64,000 bases of DNA from Aralia elata (Eukaryota; Streptophyta; Magnoliopsida; Apiales; Araliaceae). The stretch is taken from assembly GCA_034770075.1 (NCBI GenBank), contig CM068385.1:72732479-72796478 (forward strand). Reading direction: 5' to 3'. The position numbers and the translations under genes are program-made. This document shows, piece after piece, positions 10,590 through 22,080 of the stretch. The notes beneath the pieces were generated by a model. The model did not search any database. It was not told the origin of the DNA and saw only the letters and a list, made by a program, of their open reading frames with translations. How positions within the stretch are numbered: position 1 is the stretch's first letter; every line of letters starts with the position of its first letter.

Positions 10590-11474
10590 AAATCGTATGG
10601 TCCGGATTTTCTAACTTATTTATTAGAAAATAAGCCTCAAACTTATAAAGAAGCAGTATCGAGTCCTGAAGCTCCATATTGGAAAGAGACTATAAATAGT
10701 GAAGCAGAATCCATACTGCACAATCATACGTGGGAATTAGTAGATCTTCCACCAGGTTCTAAACCTCTTGGATATAAGTAGATATTCAAGAAGAAAATGA
10801 AAGCAGATGGATCTATAGATAAATATAAAGCAAGACTTATAATCAAAGGATACAAGCAAAAGGAGGGTTTGGATTATTTTGATACCTATTCTCCTGTGAC
10901 AAGAATATCTTTAATTAGGATGTTAATAGCTATTGCAGCTATACACGATTTAGAGATACATCAAATGGATGTGAAAATAACTTTCTTGAATGGTAATTTT
11001 GAAGAAGAAATATACATGGAACAACCAGAGGGGTTTATAGTTCCAGGACAAGAAAAGAAAATTTGTCGGCTTGTGAAATCCCTTTATGGATTAAAAAAAG
11101 CATCTAAACAATGGCATGAGAAATTTGACAGTGTAATAATGTCAAATGGCTTCAAAATAAATGAGTGTGACAAATGTGTATATGTCAAGGACACTGAGAA
11201 AGGGTTTGTCATAATTTGTCTTTATGTAGATGATATACTCATTATCAGTAATAATAATGAAATCATTAAAACTACTAAGAGAATGTTAAATAATGTATTT
11301 GACATGAAAGACATGGGTGTTGCCGATGTAATATTAAGAATTAAAATTTCTAAAACATCGGATGGGTTAGTATTATCACAATCACACTACAATGAGAAAA
11401 TACTCAGGAAATTCAATCAATACGATTGCAATCATGTGGGAAACACCAGTAGATATAAATCTACACTTGTCTAA
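10590..11474 (+). pseudogene. Copia reverse transcriptase
   Basis: The open segment 10797-11474 (225 aa) encodes most of the RT. DKYKARLIIKGYKQKEGLDYFDTYSPV, HQMDVKITFLNG and QPEGF motifs are followed by LYGLKKASKQWH and the catalytic LYVDDILI. Upstream similarity (GPDFLTYLLENKPQTYKEA, then W.ETI..E..SI..N.TW.LV.LP.G.KPLG.K) reaches back to about 10590 and ends at a stop near 10779, where the family has a Trp. The RT would copy element RNA into cDNA. Tork-like assignment is from motif style only. Confidence 0.87.
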
Positions 11475-11760
11475 AAAATAAAGGAGAGAGTATATCACAA
11501 CCTGAGTATGCGCACATAATTGGAAGCATTATGTATTTAATGAATTGTACACGTCCTGACATAGCACCGGTTGTTAATAAATTGAGTAGATTTACAAGTA
11601 ATCCAGGAAAAGATCACTAGACATCGATTATTAGAGTTTTAAGGTATTTAAAATACACTCAAAATTTTGGATTGCACTATTCGAGATATCCAGCAGTACT
11701 TGAAGGATACTGTGATGCGAACTGGATATCAGCTACAAAAGATTCTAAATCCACAAGTAG
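11475..11760 (+). pseudogene. Copia RNase H, truncated at chimeric joint
   Basis: It begins after a stop and shift at 11474 with the IGSIMYLMNCTRPDIA motif, then LRYLKYT..FGLHYS and YCDANWISATKDSKSTS, which holds the first RNase H Asp. A stop is near 11620. Plus-strand similarity ends at about 11760, in the middle of the RNase H domain. There minus-strand SIRE-type RT sequence begins. The later catalytic motifs and the 3' LTR are absent. Confidence 0.85.
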
Positions 11761-12500
11761 TTTTATAAACATATTCAAGATGACCAAAATTCTCAAAACC
11801 AGGAGGTTGTTTAACATAAACTTCCTCTTCAATAACACCATTTAAAAAAGTAGATTTGACATCCATTTTAAACAATTTAAAATCTTTATGGCATGCAAAA
11901 GCTAATAACATACGTATAGATTCAATTCTAGCAACAGGAGCATATGTTTCATCATAATCAATACCTTTAAATTGATTATACCCTTATGCAATTAATCTTG
12001 CCTTGTTGCGTATGATAGATCCATTTTCATCTAGCTTGTTACCAAAAACCCATCGTGTTTTAATAATGGAAGTATTTTCGGGTTGTGGAACTAACTCCTA
12101 AACTTTGTTTCTGGTGAACTGTTCAAGTTCATCCTGCATTGCTATTATCCAATCTTCATCCAGTAGAGCATTCTTTATATTTTTAGGCTCAATTTAGGAT
12201 AAGAAAGATAACTGACCTGCCAAGTTATGTGTTTGTGATCTTGTGAGAATCCCTTTTTCAATGTCACTAATCACATTTTCTAAAGGATGATTTTTGATAA
12301 CATGTGACTCTTTGGGCAAGTCTTTTAATTGAGGATTGGGATTTTCAAGAGGATTAACATTGACAGGTGGAGATGCATTTTCTAGCTTTGGTTCTTCCAT
12401 ATTTCCGAGAATGTCTTCAATGACCACGTCACTGTTAACTAACTCTTTATATTTGGGAGGTGGCTGATACTCATCAAAAGTTACATTCCATAATTCCTCA
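11761..12500 (-). pseudogene. SIRE-like Copia RT N-terminal part and linker, copy 1
   Basis: On the minus strand 12427-12194 encodes a linker (SHVIKNHPLENVISDIEKGILTR is recognisable), followed after a shift by the start of the RT. The RT start includes a MLLAFACHKDFKLFKMDVKSTFLNG-type segment at 11911-11729 and a QPPGFENF motif. Sequence homologous to the second copy at 63307-64000 ends at 11761. Two in-frame stops, one near 12097-12105 and one near 11980-11990, occur at the same places in the second copy. The catalytic YVDD half of the RT and the RNase H are missing here. Confidence 0.87.
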
Positions 12501-12518
12501 ACTACTAGACTTCTTTTG

Positions 12519-13080
12519 TTAAAACTCTGTATACTTTACTATTAAGTGAATATCCCAGAAAATTCTATTATCAGATTTAGGATCAAACTTTAGCAGATGT
12601 CCTTTTGTATGTAGAATAAAACATTTACTCCTCAAAACACGAAAATAATTTATTTTTGGAGTTCTTCTATAATAAAGCTTATAGGGAGTTTTGAGCAACA
12701 TTGGTCTTAATAAGACTCTGTTTAAGATATAGTAGGACGTTGCTACTACTTTAGCCCAAAAATATTTAGGAAGACGATATTCATTTAACATAGTATTAGC
12801 CATTTCTTATAAAGTTATAACTTATACCGTGTTCATCACAGAACATAATAAAATCAGAATTATCAAATTCTCTTCCGTGATCGGATCGAATATAAACAAT
12901 AGTACTTCCTTGTTGATTCTGAATTTTCTTGCACAAAGCAGAAAAAGAATTTATAGCTTCATTTTTAAATTTCAAAAAATTAACCCATGTAAATCGAGAG
13001 TAGTCATCAACCAAGACTAGAATATATATAGAACCACCCATGCTATGTTTAGGAATTGGTCCTACTAGGTCCATATGCAA
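12519..13080 (-). pseudogene. SIRE-like integrase lacking the catalytic Glu segment
   Basis: 13080-12796 encodes the core start: MHMDLVGPIP with the first Asp, VLVDDYSRFTWV, and IRSDHGREFDN with the second Asp. The next frame, 12803-12519, resumes at MANTMLNEYRLPKYFWAK. The stretch of about 20 residues that normally links them, holding the TPQQNG..E motif, is absent and the frame is shifted. The integrase therefore lost its third catalytic residue by a short deletion. Both flanks match plant SIRE-type integrases well. Confidence 0.85.
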
Positions 13081-13086
13081 GAGTTC

Positions 13087-13680
13087 TTAAGGTCGAAAGG
13101 TTGATACTGTGAGTTTAGGTTTGTGAGATGCATGAATTTGTTTTCCTAATTCACAGGCTTCACAAATATGATCTTTTAAAAACTTTAGTTTTGGAAGACC
13201 ACATACATGTTCTTTAGAAGAAATGTTATTAATTACTTTCATGTTAATATATCCTAATCTGCGATGCCAAAGCCATGGATCATCATTTGCAAACACAAGA
13301 CAAGCATTGTCTAGGTGAGAATATGCATCTAGGTCACACATGCACACATTCTGATTTCTAGGACATAACAAAATTAATTTACCAGATCGATCAAATATTG
13401 AACAGTTGTGAGGACTGAAAGATATTTTAAAGCCACTGTCACATAGTTGACTAATAGATAGAAGATTATACCTGAGTCTTGTGACTAAATGTACATTGAA
13501 AATTGTTATGTGCTTATTACCAACACTTTCAATTCTAATTACTTTACCTTTGTTGCTATCTCCAAAGATTACCTCACTATAGTTTATAGCTTGTAGATTG
13601 TTCAATTTTGATTTGTCTCCCGTCATATGTCTTGAACAACCGCTATCAAGGTATCATCTGTTTTTGCTAGTATTAGCAGC
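13087..13680 (-). pseudogene. SIRE-like protease and integrase zinc domain
   Basis: On the minus strand the protease motif DSGCSRHMTG is encoded near 13655-13620. It is followed by the open frame 13626-13087 (179 aa) with NLLSISQLCD, the pre-integrase histidines in LWHRRLGYIN, and the paired cysteines in HICEACELGKQ. The frame ends with a stop at 13087-13089, just before the integrase core. Role in an intact element: polyprotein cleavage and DNA-end recognition. Confidence 0.85.
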
Positions 13681-14971
13681 AAGACATACTTGCAATGTAT
13701 ATTAATTTTACGAACTGGTACCCTTTAATAAGAAGGGTCATTTGGGTAAGTTTTTCATTTTGTATAAGAAATATTTGTGTTTTCCTTTACAAAACTGGGT
13801 ACAGGATAATCAGTCTTTGTAGACACAAGCACTCTATGAGTAGCAGGTCTATGAAATGCATGGTTTACTCTATTTTTATATCCTGAAAATTTTTGATGAT
13901 AATTTCTATAAGATCTTTCATTATAGAATTCTTTTCTTGTATTCTTCACAGTAATAGGTGCATTGTAAGTTCCTTTTGGAACCCAAATCATTTTTCCTTT
14001 ATAGTTTCCATTTCGAGCATTGCACATGTGAATAGAATGACCATTTCAGTTACAGTAAGTGCATTTAGTAAAGGGAGATGTATGATTTTCTTTTTCTTTA
14101 GTCTTAACATGATAGAGTCCTTTGACTTTTGTTTTACTAGATTCTCCAATGTGTCCTAATCTTTCTTTGTTAAAACCACATCTTTGTTGATTAAGCATGA
14201 CATCAAGATTTTCTTTTCCTTTTGTGAATTTTTATGACTATCGTGTTTAAATCATCATGTTCTTTAGTCAACATTTTAATTTGATTTAATAAAGAAGAAT
14301 TCACTTTGTTTTTCTAATTCCATTTTTAGAGATGAGTTCTCACATTTGAGATTTTTAATATCTTCATTTAATACTGGATTTTGTTTCTGAGTATCCTCAT
14401 TAATAATTGCTAGTGTTGAATTTTCAACTTCGAGATTTTCAATAGAAATAATGAGTGTTGAATTTTCTATTTCAAGATTCTTATTTATGTTTCTTAATTT
14501 TTCTAATTCTTCCGTTAGTAATAAATTTTCTAAAGAATCATTTTCTAGTTTTTCTTTTTCATCTTTTAAACTTTTATTAATAATAATTAAATTTGAATTT
14601 TCAATTTCAAGATTTCTATTGGTCTTAATTAATTTTTCTAATGAAATTTTTAGTTTAATAAAATCTTCTTTAATAATTTCATTATCTTCATGTAGACAAT
14701 TATAAGCTTCTTATAATTCATAATGTTCTTCATTAATATTATCTAGAGTATCTGTGACAAATGAAGTACTTGGTAATTAGTGTTCAGAATTTACCTCAGA
14801 TCTTGGTGACGAGTCATTATCTACCATTAAACATAGATTTACAATTTCCTCAGTTTGCTCAGCAATTTCTTCTTCGTCACTTAGATCCCAACCTTCTTCA
14901 GCTACTAGTACTTTGTTATTGACTAGTTTTAGACAGTCCTTTTTAAAATGCCCAGGCTGGTTGCATTCAAA
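13681..14971 (-). pseudogene. SIRE-like gag C-terminal region with coiled-coil repeats
   Basis: Minus-strand sequence from about 14720 to 14280 encodes Leu/Glu/Asn-rich heptad-like repeats (LEIENSTLIIS, LEVENSTLAI), consistent with a coiled coil, with shifts between blocks. A later Zn-type element reads through 14070-13755. The frames are broken. SIRE gag proteins commonly carry such coiled-coil segments. No single intact frame covers it; 14027-13755 (90 aa) is the longest open piece on this strand. Confidence 0.6.
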
Positions 14972-15952
14972 TCATGTATTTGAATTTTCGTTGAAGTTGG
15001 CATTTCGGAAGTTGTTATTATTATTTGCTTTGAAATTTCCTCCTTGTGGTTTTGGCTTGAAAACTTGTTTGCCTTTGAAGTTGTTGAAGTTGTTGTTTGT
15101 CTTTAGAAAGCCTTTGCCATATTTTCTTGCTTTGTTTTGGATTACTCTCATGAGTTGCCTTGATAACAGGGCAACTTCATTATCATCTAAACTCATGAGT
15201 TCTTCATTTAACTCCTCATCATCGCTTTCTTGATTTACAAGTAGGGCTTTGAAAGCAATTCCTTTCTTCTTGAAGTCTATATCTGATCCTGCTTTTTCGA
15301 CTAATATGACGACTTTGTAAGCACGAAGATTTCCAATGAGACTATCAAGAGGATAGACAGTTAGATCTTACATTTCCTTGATGGCTGTAACTTTCATTTT
15401 CCATACGGATAGAAGAGGTTTGAGAATCCTTCTGTTTTTCTCATTAGTTTTGTATGCCTTCCCTAGTTGTTCCAGCTCATCAATGATTCTGGAAAAACGC
15501 ATTTCTATATCAATGATCTTTTCACCTTCTTCCAACTTGAAACTTTCATATTCTTGGATTAGAGTATCTTTTCTAGTTTCTTTGGTATGATTGGTTCTTT
15601 CATAGGTTACAATCAATTTTTCCCAGATTTCTTTTGTATTCTTATAGTTGCTAACTCTTTTGTACTATTTTTCAATAAGAGCACTAGTCAATACTTGTTC
15701 AACTCTGGAAGTTATATCCATAGCCTCTTCATCTTCAATGGTAAACTCATCAACATCCTTCTCGACTATTTTTTCACCGTCAATTTTTATGGGAATTTTT
15801 ACACCTCGTTTTATTGTCATCCAAACTTTGATTCCTTGTGATTTGGTATAAATTTTGAATCTGTTCTTCCAGGCGGTAAAATTTGTGCCATCAAACAGTG
15901 GAGGTCTGGACATTGATAGTCCTTCTTCGCAACCCATAGCATTGTAGGCCAT
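14972..15952 (-). pseudogene. SIRE-like gag N-terminal half
   Basis: The frame opens at 15952 with a MAYNAMGCEEGLSMSRPPLFDGTNF start, recognisable as SIRE-type gag, followed by WKNRFKIYTKSQGIKVWM. The next open piece (15616-15368) has the gag core QEYESFKLEEGEKIIDIEMRFSRIIDELEQLGKAY. 15196-14972 is the Asn-rich basic segment before the zinc knuckle. The knuckle's first Cys codon is a TGA at 14972-14974, followed by FECNQPGHFKKDC. Shifts near 15660 and 15365 also break the frame. Upstream, the PBS is 59 bp from the start codon. Confidence 0.88.
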
Positions 15953-16010
15953 AGATGGATTTACTCTTAGATATGTCTGTTATCACTTAACAAACAAGTT
16001 AAAAAGCACC

Positions 16011-16022
16011 GCTCTGATACCA
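16011..16022 (-). other. Primer binding site, initiator tRNA-Met type
   Basis: TGGTATCAGAGC on the minus strand, the standard Copia PBS. It is separated by two bases from the LTR that begins at 16025 on the plus coordinate and extends right. Confidence 0.9.
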
Positions 16023-16024
16023 AT

Positions 16025-17499
16025 TGAAAGTCCAATAATAATCTAGAAGGGGGGTTGAATAGATTATTATTGTTTTAAATATTGATCTTAGGACTCTTTG
16101 ATTTTTAGTAAATTAATTTGTAGTGTCAGAAATTAATATGCATGACAGTAAAAATTCAATTACATAATGCACAAAGATTTATCTGGTTCACAACATACAT
16201 CCCGGGTATGTTGCTACGTCCAGTCTCAAGCTCCTCTCCAGGACTTGAGATCCTATTACTCCCAGTAATAAATACCCCTTCAATAGGCAGAGAAGCCTTT
16301 ACAAAGTTTTAAAGCTAAATTTCTAACTATCCATAACTAATTATCTCGGATAGTAAGCTCCCAACTCCCTCTTCAAGCTTAGTTGCACCTTTCCTTTGAG
16401 TTTAATTCTACTTTATGATCTGGTCTTAAAACGACAACCTCTTCTCACCTCACAAGTGCACTAGAGACCCAATTCCCAGCTGACCTCTCTAAGACTCTGG
16501 TCTTGGTCAAATAATTACTCGTCTTTCTCACATGTATATAAAATAAGCTAACTCTACCCTTTTCCTTTTTACAAAAGTTGAGAGAAAGATATGCTTCTAT
16601 AACAAGCAGATATAAATCAGTACAAATATATAAAAGTTTAAATAACTTTTATATTTGATGCTTCTTAAATAAGCAGATAGCAATTAAAGATCAGATATAT
16701 ATAAAAGTTCAAAGACTTTTATAATTATATGAATGTGCTTTTGTGTAAGCAGATATTAATTTGTGTACAGTTATAAAAGTTGCTTCTGAATAAGTAAATA
16801 TGTAATTTATTGCAGATTTATAAAGGTTTATTTTTCCTTTATAAATAAAGAATGTGTTTCTATGTTAAATAGATATAAGTTTAATTTTAGATATAAAAGT
16901 TTAAATAACTTTTATAGTGAGTGATATGCTTCTTTTTGAGCAGATAAATTCACTGAAATTTGTGATATAAAAGTTTAAATAACTTTTATATTATGTAACA
17001 AGTATTTAAGAACAAATGACTTTATGTACAAAATACTTGTGATGACAAATATCAAGTATAATATATTAATCAATTAAATAATACTTGATATAACAAATAA
17101 ATTTGTTTAACTCAAAAATATATATAACAATATATTTTATCTATTATGTGAATATTAGATAAGGCCACTTAGAACTTCAAATACCGTTCAAATCGTTATT
17201 ATTATTTAAGGAATATCGTTAAATAGCGGTATCTAAAACTGACCAAATTTAAAGTTTCACAATTGATATTTATATAAATATTTTCGATAGATCACATATG
17301 ATTTTAAATACCGGTCGGAGAGATTTTCGAATTGTTTCAGTATTTAATTAATGATCTACTTTACGATATTTATATAAATAAATTATATCAATAAACGATC
17401 ACTTAGAACTTCAAACACCGTTTGAATGATATTCTTGTTTAAGGAATACCTTCAAATAGCGGTATCTGCAATTGATCTCTTAATTGATAAGAATAGATG

Positions 17500-17549
<50 letters not shown>

Positions 17550-18548
17550 CTGTCTGTGTGTGTATACCAATTTATATTTTTATATCTATAAATATAAACA
17601 GATATGAGATAATATAAATAAATCAATTCAATAACTTATCTCAAAAATACTTTGACCAATTTTTCTCTTCAAAAATCAGAACTTGTAGAAGAGAATAGAA
17701 AGCTTTTTAGAGAGAAAGAGAGTGTGTAGGCAAAGAGAGTATAAGCTTTTCTTAATCTTAGAAATTGACAATTTGAAAATTGAAGAGAGTTTTTCTATTT
17801 ATAGGAAATATTGTGCCGATGGCATACTTGAAAATTTTGAAAGTTATTTAAAATAAACGGCTCAGATGGTTTTCTTTAAAAAAAATGAGAGGCTTGGATT
17901 TTTCAACAAAGATTTCACACGGATTTGCCCGCCAGATTCTAAAACTTAGCCTCCCACAAATAAAGCATTTAATGCTAGCACATGACAACCTTTTCTTTCA
18001 TTTGAAAGCAACGGTCAGACAAGTTAAGCCTTAAAAGACTTATTACTCCAATTAAAACATATGGGCCCCACTAACATAACATTCATTTTTTCAAGTTTTC
18101 AAATGCTCCAGCATGTATTCGGTCGAAGCTAGCAAACATGATAAGCTTTGTAAATAAACTTACGAGTCCCACAAACAAATTAAACCCAATCCAAGCTTTC
18201 AATTTACAGACTCCATTCGGATGAAACAAAAGCTTAGGCATTCTTTTAGGTTTTCATTAAAAAATAGCTTAAATATATATATCATATATTTATTCTGAAA
18301 GCATTTAGTGAAGAGAAATTATTTTAGGAAAAATAGGAATTTTCCCTGCCTTAGGAAATGTTGCTATTTGAATTAATCTTTCTAACACTTGATATTTATC
18401 AAGGTCAAGAAAAATATTAATTCAATTGAGATGAAAAATATTTTTAGTTAAGATAAATAAGATAGTTAAAAATAATATTAATAAATAAAACTTATGGAGA
18501 GGATTCTATCCTTTAATTAATCTTTTTCCTAATTTATTGTTATCATCA
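16025..18548 (-). mobile_element. 5' LTR of SIRE-like Copia element (right end approximate)
   Basis: The left limit is fixed by the PBS: the LTR ends ...CTTTCA on the minus strand. It contains a TATA-like box at about 17797-17805, a (TA)n tract at 17502-17548, and several diverged copies of a motif with TATAAAAGTTTAAATAACTTTTATA-like palindromic structure between 16615 and 16990. The right limit is set tentatively at a TCA near 18545-18548, which would pair with the TGA at 16025; I cannot confirm it because no second LTR is present. No gene lies in it. Confidence 0.65.
17797..17805 (-). promoter_or_regulatory. TATA-like box in SIRE-type LTR
   Basis: CTATAAATAG-like sequence on the minus strand, with AT-rich surroundings and a GA/CT-rich stretch downstream (to the left, 17690-17745). 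This is the usual layout of an LTR core promoter. Confidence 0.55.
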
Positions 18549-19193
18549 AATATTACATAAAAGTTGGAGACCTATCAAATGTCAAATTTTAAATTTTCTG
18601 CAACAGATATAAATTAGACAGGTAAGGCTGTTTGCTTTAACTTTAGATACAATCAGACAGGTTACCCTGTCTGGATTAGTATATTTCTCAGAGACGAACA
18701 GAAAGTGCAGAACATAAACGAGTAGACTAAATAAGATAATAAAGATAAATCACACCAAGATTTTTTACGTGGTTCAGCCCTTAACCGCTAACTAATGGCC
18801 TAATCCACGTCCATTACAATTAATATTGGTGACTCTTTTTATTAAACTTTTAAAACTCAATTACAAAGAAAAAACTCCCTGTTCAACATAGCTTCACACT
18901 GTGGACACCACTGCCCCTTTGCACCCCTATAACCCTTGCACCTCTGCAACCTTGAAGGCTCTCGTTGAACAGACTTTATCCACTATTGGATCAATCAAGC
19001 CTAACAGTGCTTGAATTCAGAATACAAAGAATTTTAAATACAATTTGCTCTTAATTTCCAGTGAAGAAGAATTAATAAACAATACAATATATAGCTGAAA
19101 ATAACTTTTGATAGGTTTGGAACTTTGTCTGCTATTTCTTCAAGAGCGTTGAAACTAATATTAGCTTCCATTGTGTTCCTGTTTAGCCAAAGC

Positions 19194-19195
<2 letters not shown>
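18549..19195 (-). mobile_element. Possible second Copia LTR fragment
   Basis: A segment near 18762-18790 reads CACACCAAGATTTTTTACGT followed by GGTTCAGCCC. This type of motif occurs in R/U5 regions of plant Copia LTRs, and a similar one is present in the SIRE LTR near 16180. No boundaries, PBS or TSD were found. Low-confidence assignment. Confidence 0.35.

Positions 19196-19255
<60 letters not shown>
19196..19255. repeat. (TA)n microsatellite
   Basis: About 30 uninterrupted TA units. Other long (TA)n tracts are at 17502-17548, 32107-32154, 50476-50511 and 61197-61271. Confidence 0.95.
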
Positions 19256-19258
<3 letters not shown>

Positions 19259-20374
19259 GGAACTAATGGCTATAAAGAATTTGTTAGCATAAAATCTCGT
19301 ACCACAATTCGTATATCTCAGTTAATTAATACTAACAGATATAATAAAATAGTTGTTAGCATAAAAGATAAGTCCAACTGGAATATCACATAATCTTAGC
19401 AGTTTGGTTTATCCAACGAGAAAGATATTTATATCCCTTAACAGCTATTCTGAAATATAAAGAATTCAAAACAGATTAAATAGCATAATATCAGGAGAGG
19501 AGTAATTTAAATGAAATACTCAACAGATTGTCCAACTAACTTGATTTTCATTAAAAGACTCCTCTTAAAAAATATATCTAAATAATATATCTAAATCTAA
19601 TCAGGATATATATATATATTCAGCAATACTAACACCTTTTGAATTTATCAACTTATGGACTGTTTAAACAAGATTAGACTGAACCAAAAAATAATCAACA
19701 AATAATGAATTAAAATCAGCCCAAGCAAATTTAAATAAGGAACAATTACATATTATAGTACATTTTTAGAAATAATTATAACAACAGTGCATAGATAAAA
19801 TAATTACAAAAGTAATACATTTTCCATATTTATTTACAAAATTAATGTACATTAGGATTCCTTTAATTTAGGTGGGTCAATCGCCATAAATCGGACCGAA
19901 CTTGGATTGACTTACGACAAAACTGAAAAGTTTAGGCATTAGCCCACGTTATATTCCCAATTCATATTACAGGAGGGTCCATTTGTTATTATATATTTAG
20001 GAACATGACTCACTAAGCTACAAAACTTAAGAAGTTTTGAGGAGTGTCATAATCCCATATGAATTCGGTTTTATCTTGTTTTTCAACAGCAGTCGCTGCT
20101 CCATCTCATCTCATGCAATCCCATATGGATTCGGTTTTTAAACTCTTATGGTGTACATCTATCTATCTATCTTGTTTACAGAAAATTTTTCATTGGTGGA
20201 AGGGATGGTTACGTTTTGCGCTTTTATAGAGGATAGCAAGTTAAAATATAAAGCAAAGCTAATCTAGTAGTAGTAGTAGTACATGATAAAGCTAGTCTAC
20301 TAGTAGAGTACATGAGTATATATATTTGATAAAGGCCTGTGCTTCATATCCTTGGTCAGACTATGTCATGCTTT
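19256..20374. other. AT-rich intergenic stretch, no gene seen
   Basis: No supported coding region. A GAATTCGGTTTTATCTTGTT block recurs in diverged form near 20057 and 20125, and short TCTA and AGT tandem repeats lie at 20157-20172 and 20266-20281. Confidence 0.6.
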
Positions 20375-21090
20375 GTGATTTTTTCATAGTGTAGTTGGTA
20401 ACCAAACTTTCATACCAAGGTAACCAAACCTTCATATCAAAGTAACCAAACCTTCATACTAAGGTAACCAATCCACCTCCACACCTGCAATTTTTTCATA
20501 GTGCAGTTGGTAACCAAGCATTCATACCAAGATAACCAAACCTTTATACCAAGGTAACCAATCCACCTCCACACCTGTAGTTTTTCATAGTGCAGTTGGT
20601 AACCAAACCTTTATACCAAAGTAACCAAACATTCATACTAAGGTAACCAATCCACCTCCACACCTACAGTTTTTTTATAGTGCAGTTGGTAACCAAACCG
20701 TCATACTAAGGTAGCCAAACATTCATACTAAGGTAACTAAACCTTCATACCAAGGTAATCAATCCACATCCACACTTGCAGTTTTTGCATAGTGTAGTTG
20801 GTAGCCAAACCTTCATACCAAGGTAACTAATTCAGTTTTATTAGGTTACTAATTTATATTGAATGTGATGCAGTTGGTAGCCAAACTTTCATATCTAGGT
20901 AACCAATTCAGTTTTATTAGGATACCTTCATAGTGCAGTTGGTAACCAAACCTTCATATCAAGGTAACCAAACATTTATACCAAGGTAACCAAACCTTCA
21001 TACTAAGGTAACCAATCCACCTCAACACCTGTAGTTTTTTCATATTGTAGTTGGTAACCAAACCTTTATACCAAGGTAACCAAACCTGTA
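20375..21090. repeat. Nested satellite: 22-bp subunits in roughly 90-115-bp blocks
   Basis: The basic unit is about 22 bp (AACCAAACCTTCATACCAAG GT). Two or three such units follow a GTGCAGTTGGT leader and end with AATCCACCTCCACACCTGCA and a T-run. The block starts with TTTTCATAGTG at about 20381, 20492, 20584, 20671 and 20783, so block length varies with the number of subunits. Later blocks near 20860-21000 are more diverged. No coding function is apparent. Confidence 0.88.
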
Positions 21091-21393
21091 TTTATGTCTT
21101 TTAATTAATCTATTGATGGTCCTTGGGAAAGAATGATCCCGTATTATTGTTTTCCTTTGAATTAACTTATGGACAAGGTTATTTCTTTTTCTTTCTTTCT
21201 TTGTATTACTTTTTATAAAAATTTAGAATTCATGGTGTATGTTCGAACTTCGATCTCGTATTATTGCAGATTTCGATCTATTCGAACTTCGGCTACTCCG
21301 TATATTATATGTTCTTGCTCTTGAATTCTCTTTGCGTTGGTATCGGCTTCTTCTTCTTCTTCTTCGATTTATTTTGGTTTTTAGATCGCAAAG

Positions 21394-21766
21394 TGTTGGG
21401 TATGACATGATTCTTTATTGGATTTGGATTTAGGTATTACCTAGAATTCGTTTTGGTTTCAGGAAAGTTATCTTTCCTAATTATACTCAATTTAGTATTT
21501 CCTATCCTATTTGGTTATGGAATTTCCTATGGCCTATAAATATGGGTGCTAGGATTTTGGAGAAGAGACAATTCAGAGACATTCAGATTCATTCAGAAGT
21601 ATTCTAATTATTCTCTCTCTATCTTGTATTCTTCAAATATTTATTTAGTGGATTTCTTCTGTCTTCTTCGTGTTTTTTTCCGATTTGGGTTTCCACGTAA
21701 AATCTTGTGTTATTGTCTTTATCTTTCTGCGTTGATTTATTGTGGTTGTCATAGTTTGTCATAACA
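21394..21766 (+). repeat. Left LTR (373 bp) of the Copia derivative
   Basis: TGTTGGG...CATAACA. It contains CCTATAAATATGG at about 21533-21545 as a probable TATA box and a TTTCCACGTAAAATC motif near its end. It matches the right LTR apart from a few changes. Confidence 0.95.
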
Positions 21767-21769
21767 AAC

Positions 21770-21782
21770 TGGTATCAGAGCC
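21770..21782 (+). other. Primer binding site of the Copia derivative
   Basis: TGGTATCAGAGCC, complementary to the initiator tRNA-Met 3' end, three bases after the left LTR. A standard Copia PBS. Confidence 0.95.
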
Positions 21783-21803
21783 TGGTTATTATCAATCCAT
21801 ACT

Positions 21804-22080
21804 ATGGCATTGAGTTCGACTTCATCAACGAAATTTGATATTGATAAATTCGATGGGAATATTAGTTTCAGTCTTTGGCAGGTTCGGATGAAGGCTGTTC
21901 TTACTCAGCAATGCTTAAAAAAAATCCATTGTAGGGAAGCCAGTGAAGCCTGTAGATATGTCTGATACAGATTAGGAGACGAAGAAAGCTAGTAAGATGT
22001 CTGAGTCAGAATGAGAAACTATGGATGATAAAGCACTTTCGACAATTCAGTTGTGCTTTTTGAATGATGTGTTACGAGGC
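21804..22080 (+). pseudogene. Gag N-terminal fragment of the Copia derivative
   Basis: The start codon at 21804 opens MALSSTSSTKFDIDKFDGN, typical of Copia gag, followed by SFSLWQVRMKAVLTQQ. An A-run at about 21917-21924 shifts the frame and stops follow. Gag similarity resumes in another register at 22021 (MDDKALSTIQLCFLNDVL) and ends at the joint with RNase H at about 22075. No functional gag is made. Confidence 0.85.

Noticed and set aside
20375..21090. Possible CRISPR-like array
   Set aside because: Repeats are diverged and of two nested lengths with no unique spacers, in a plant nuclear context; it is a satellite.
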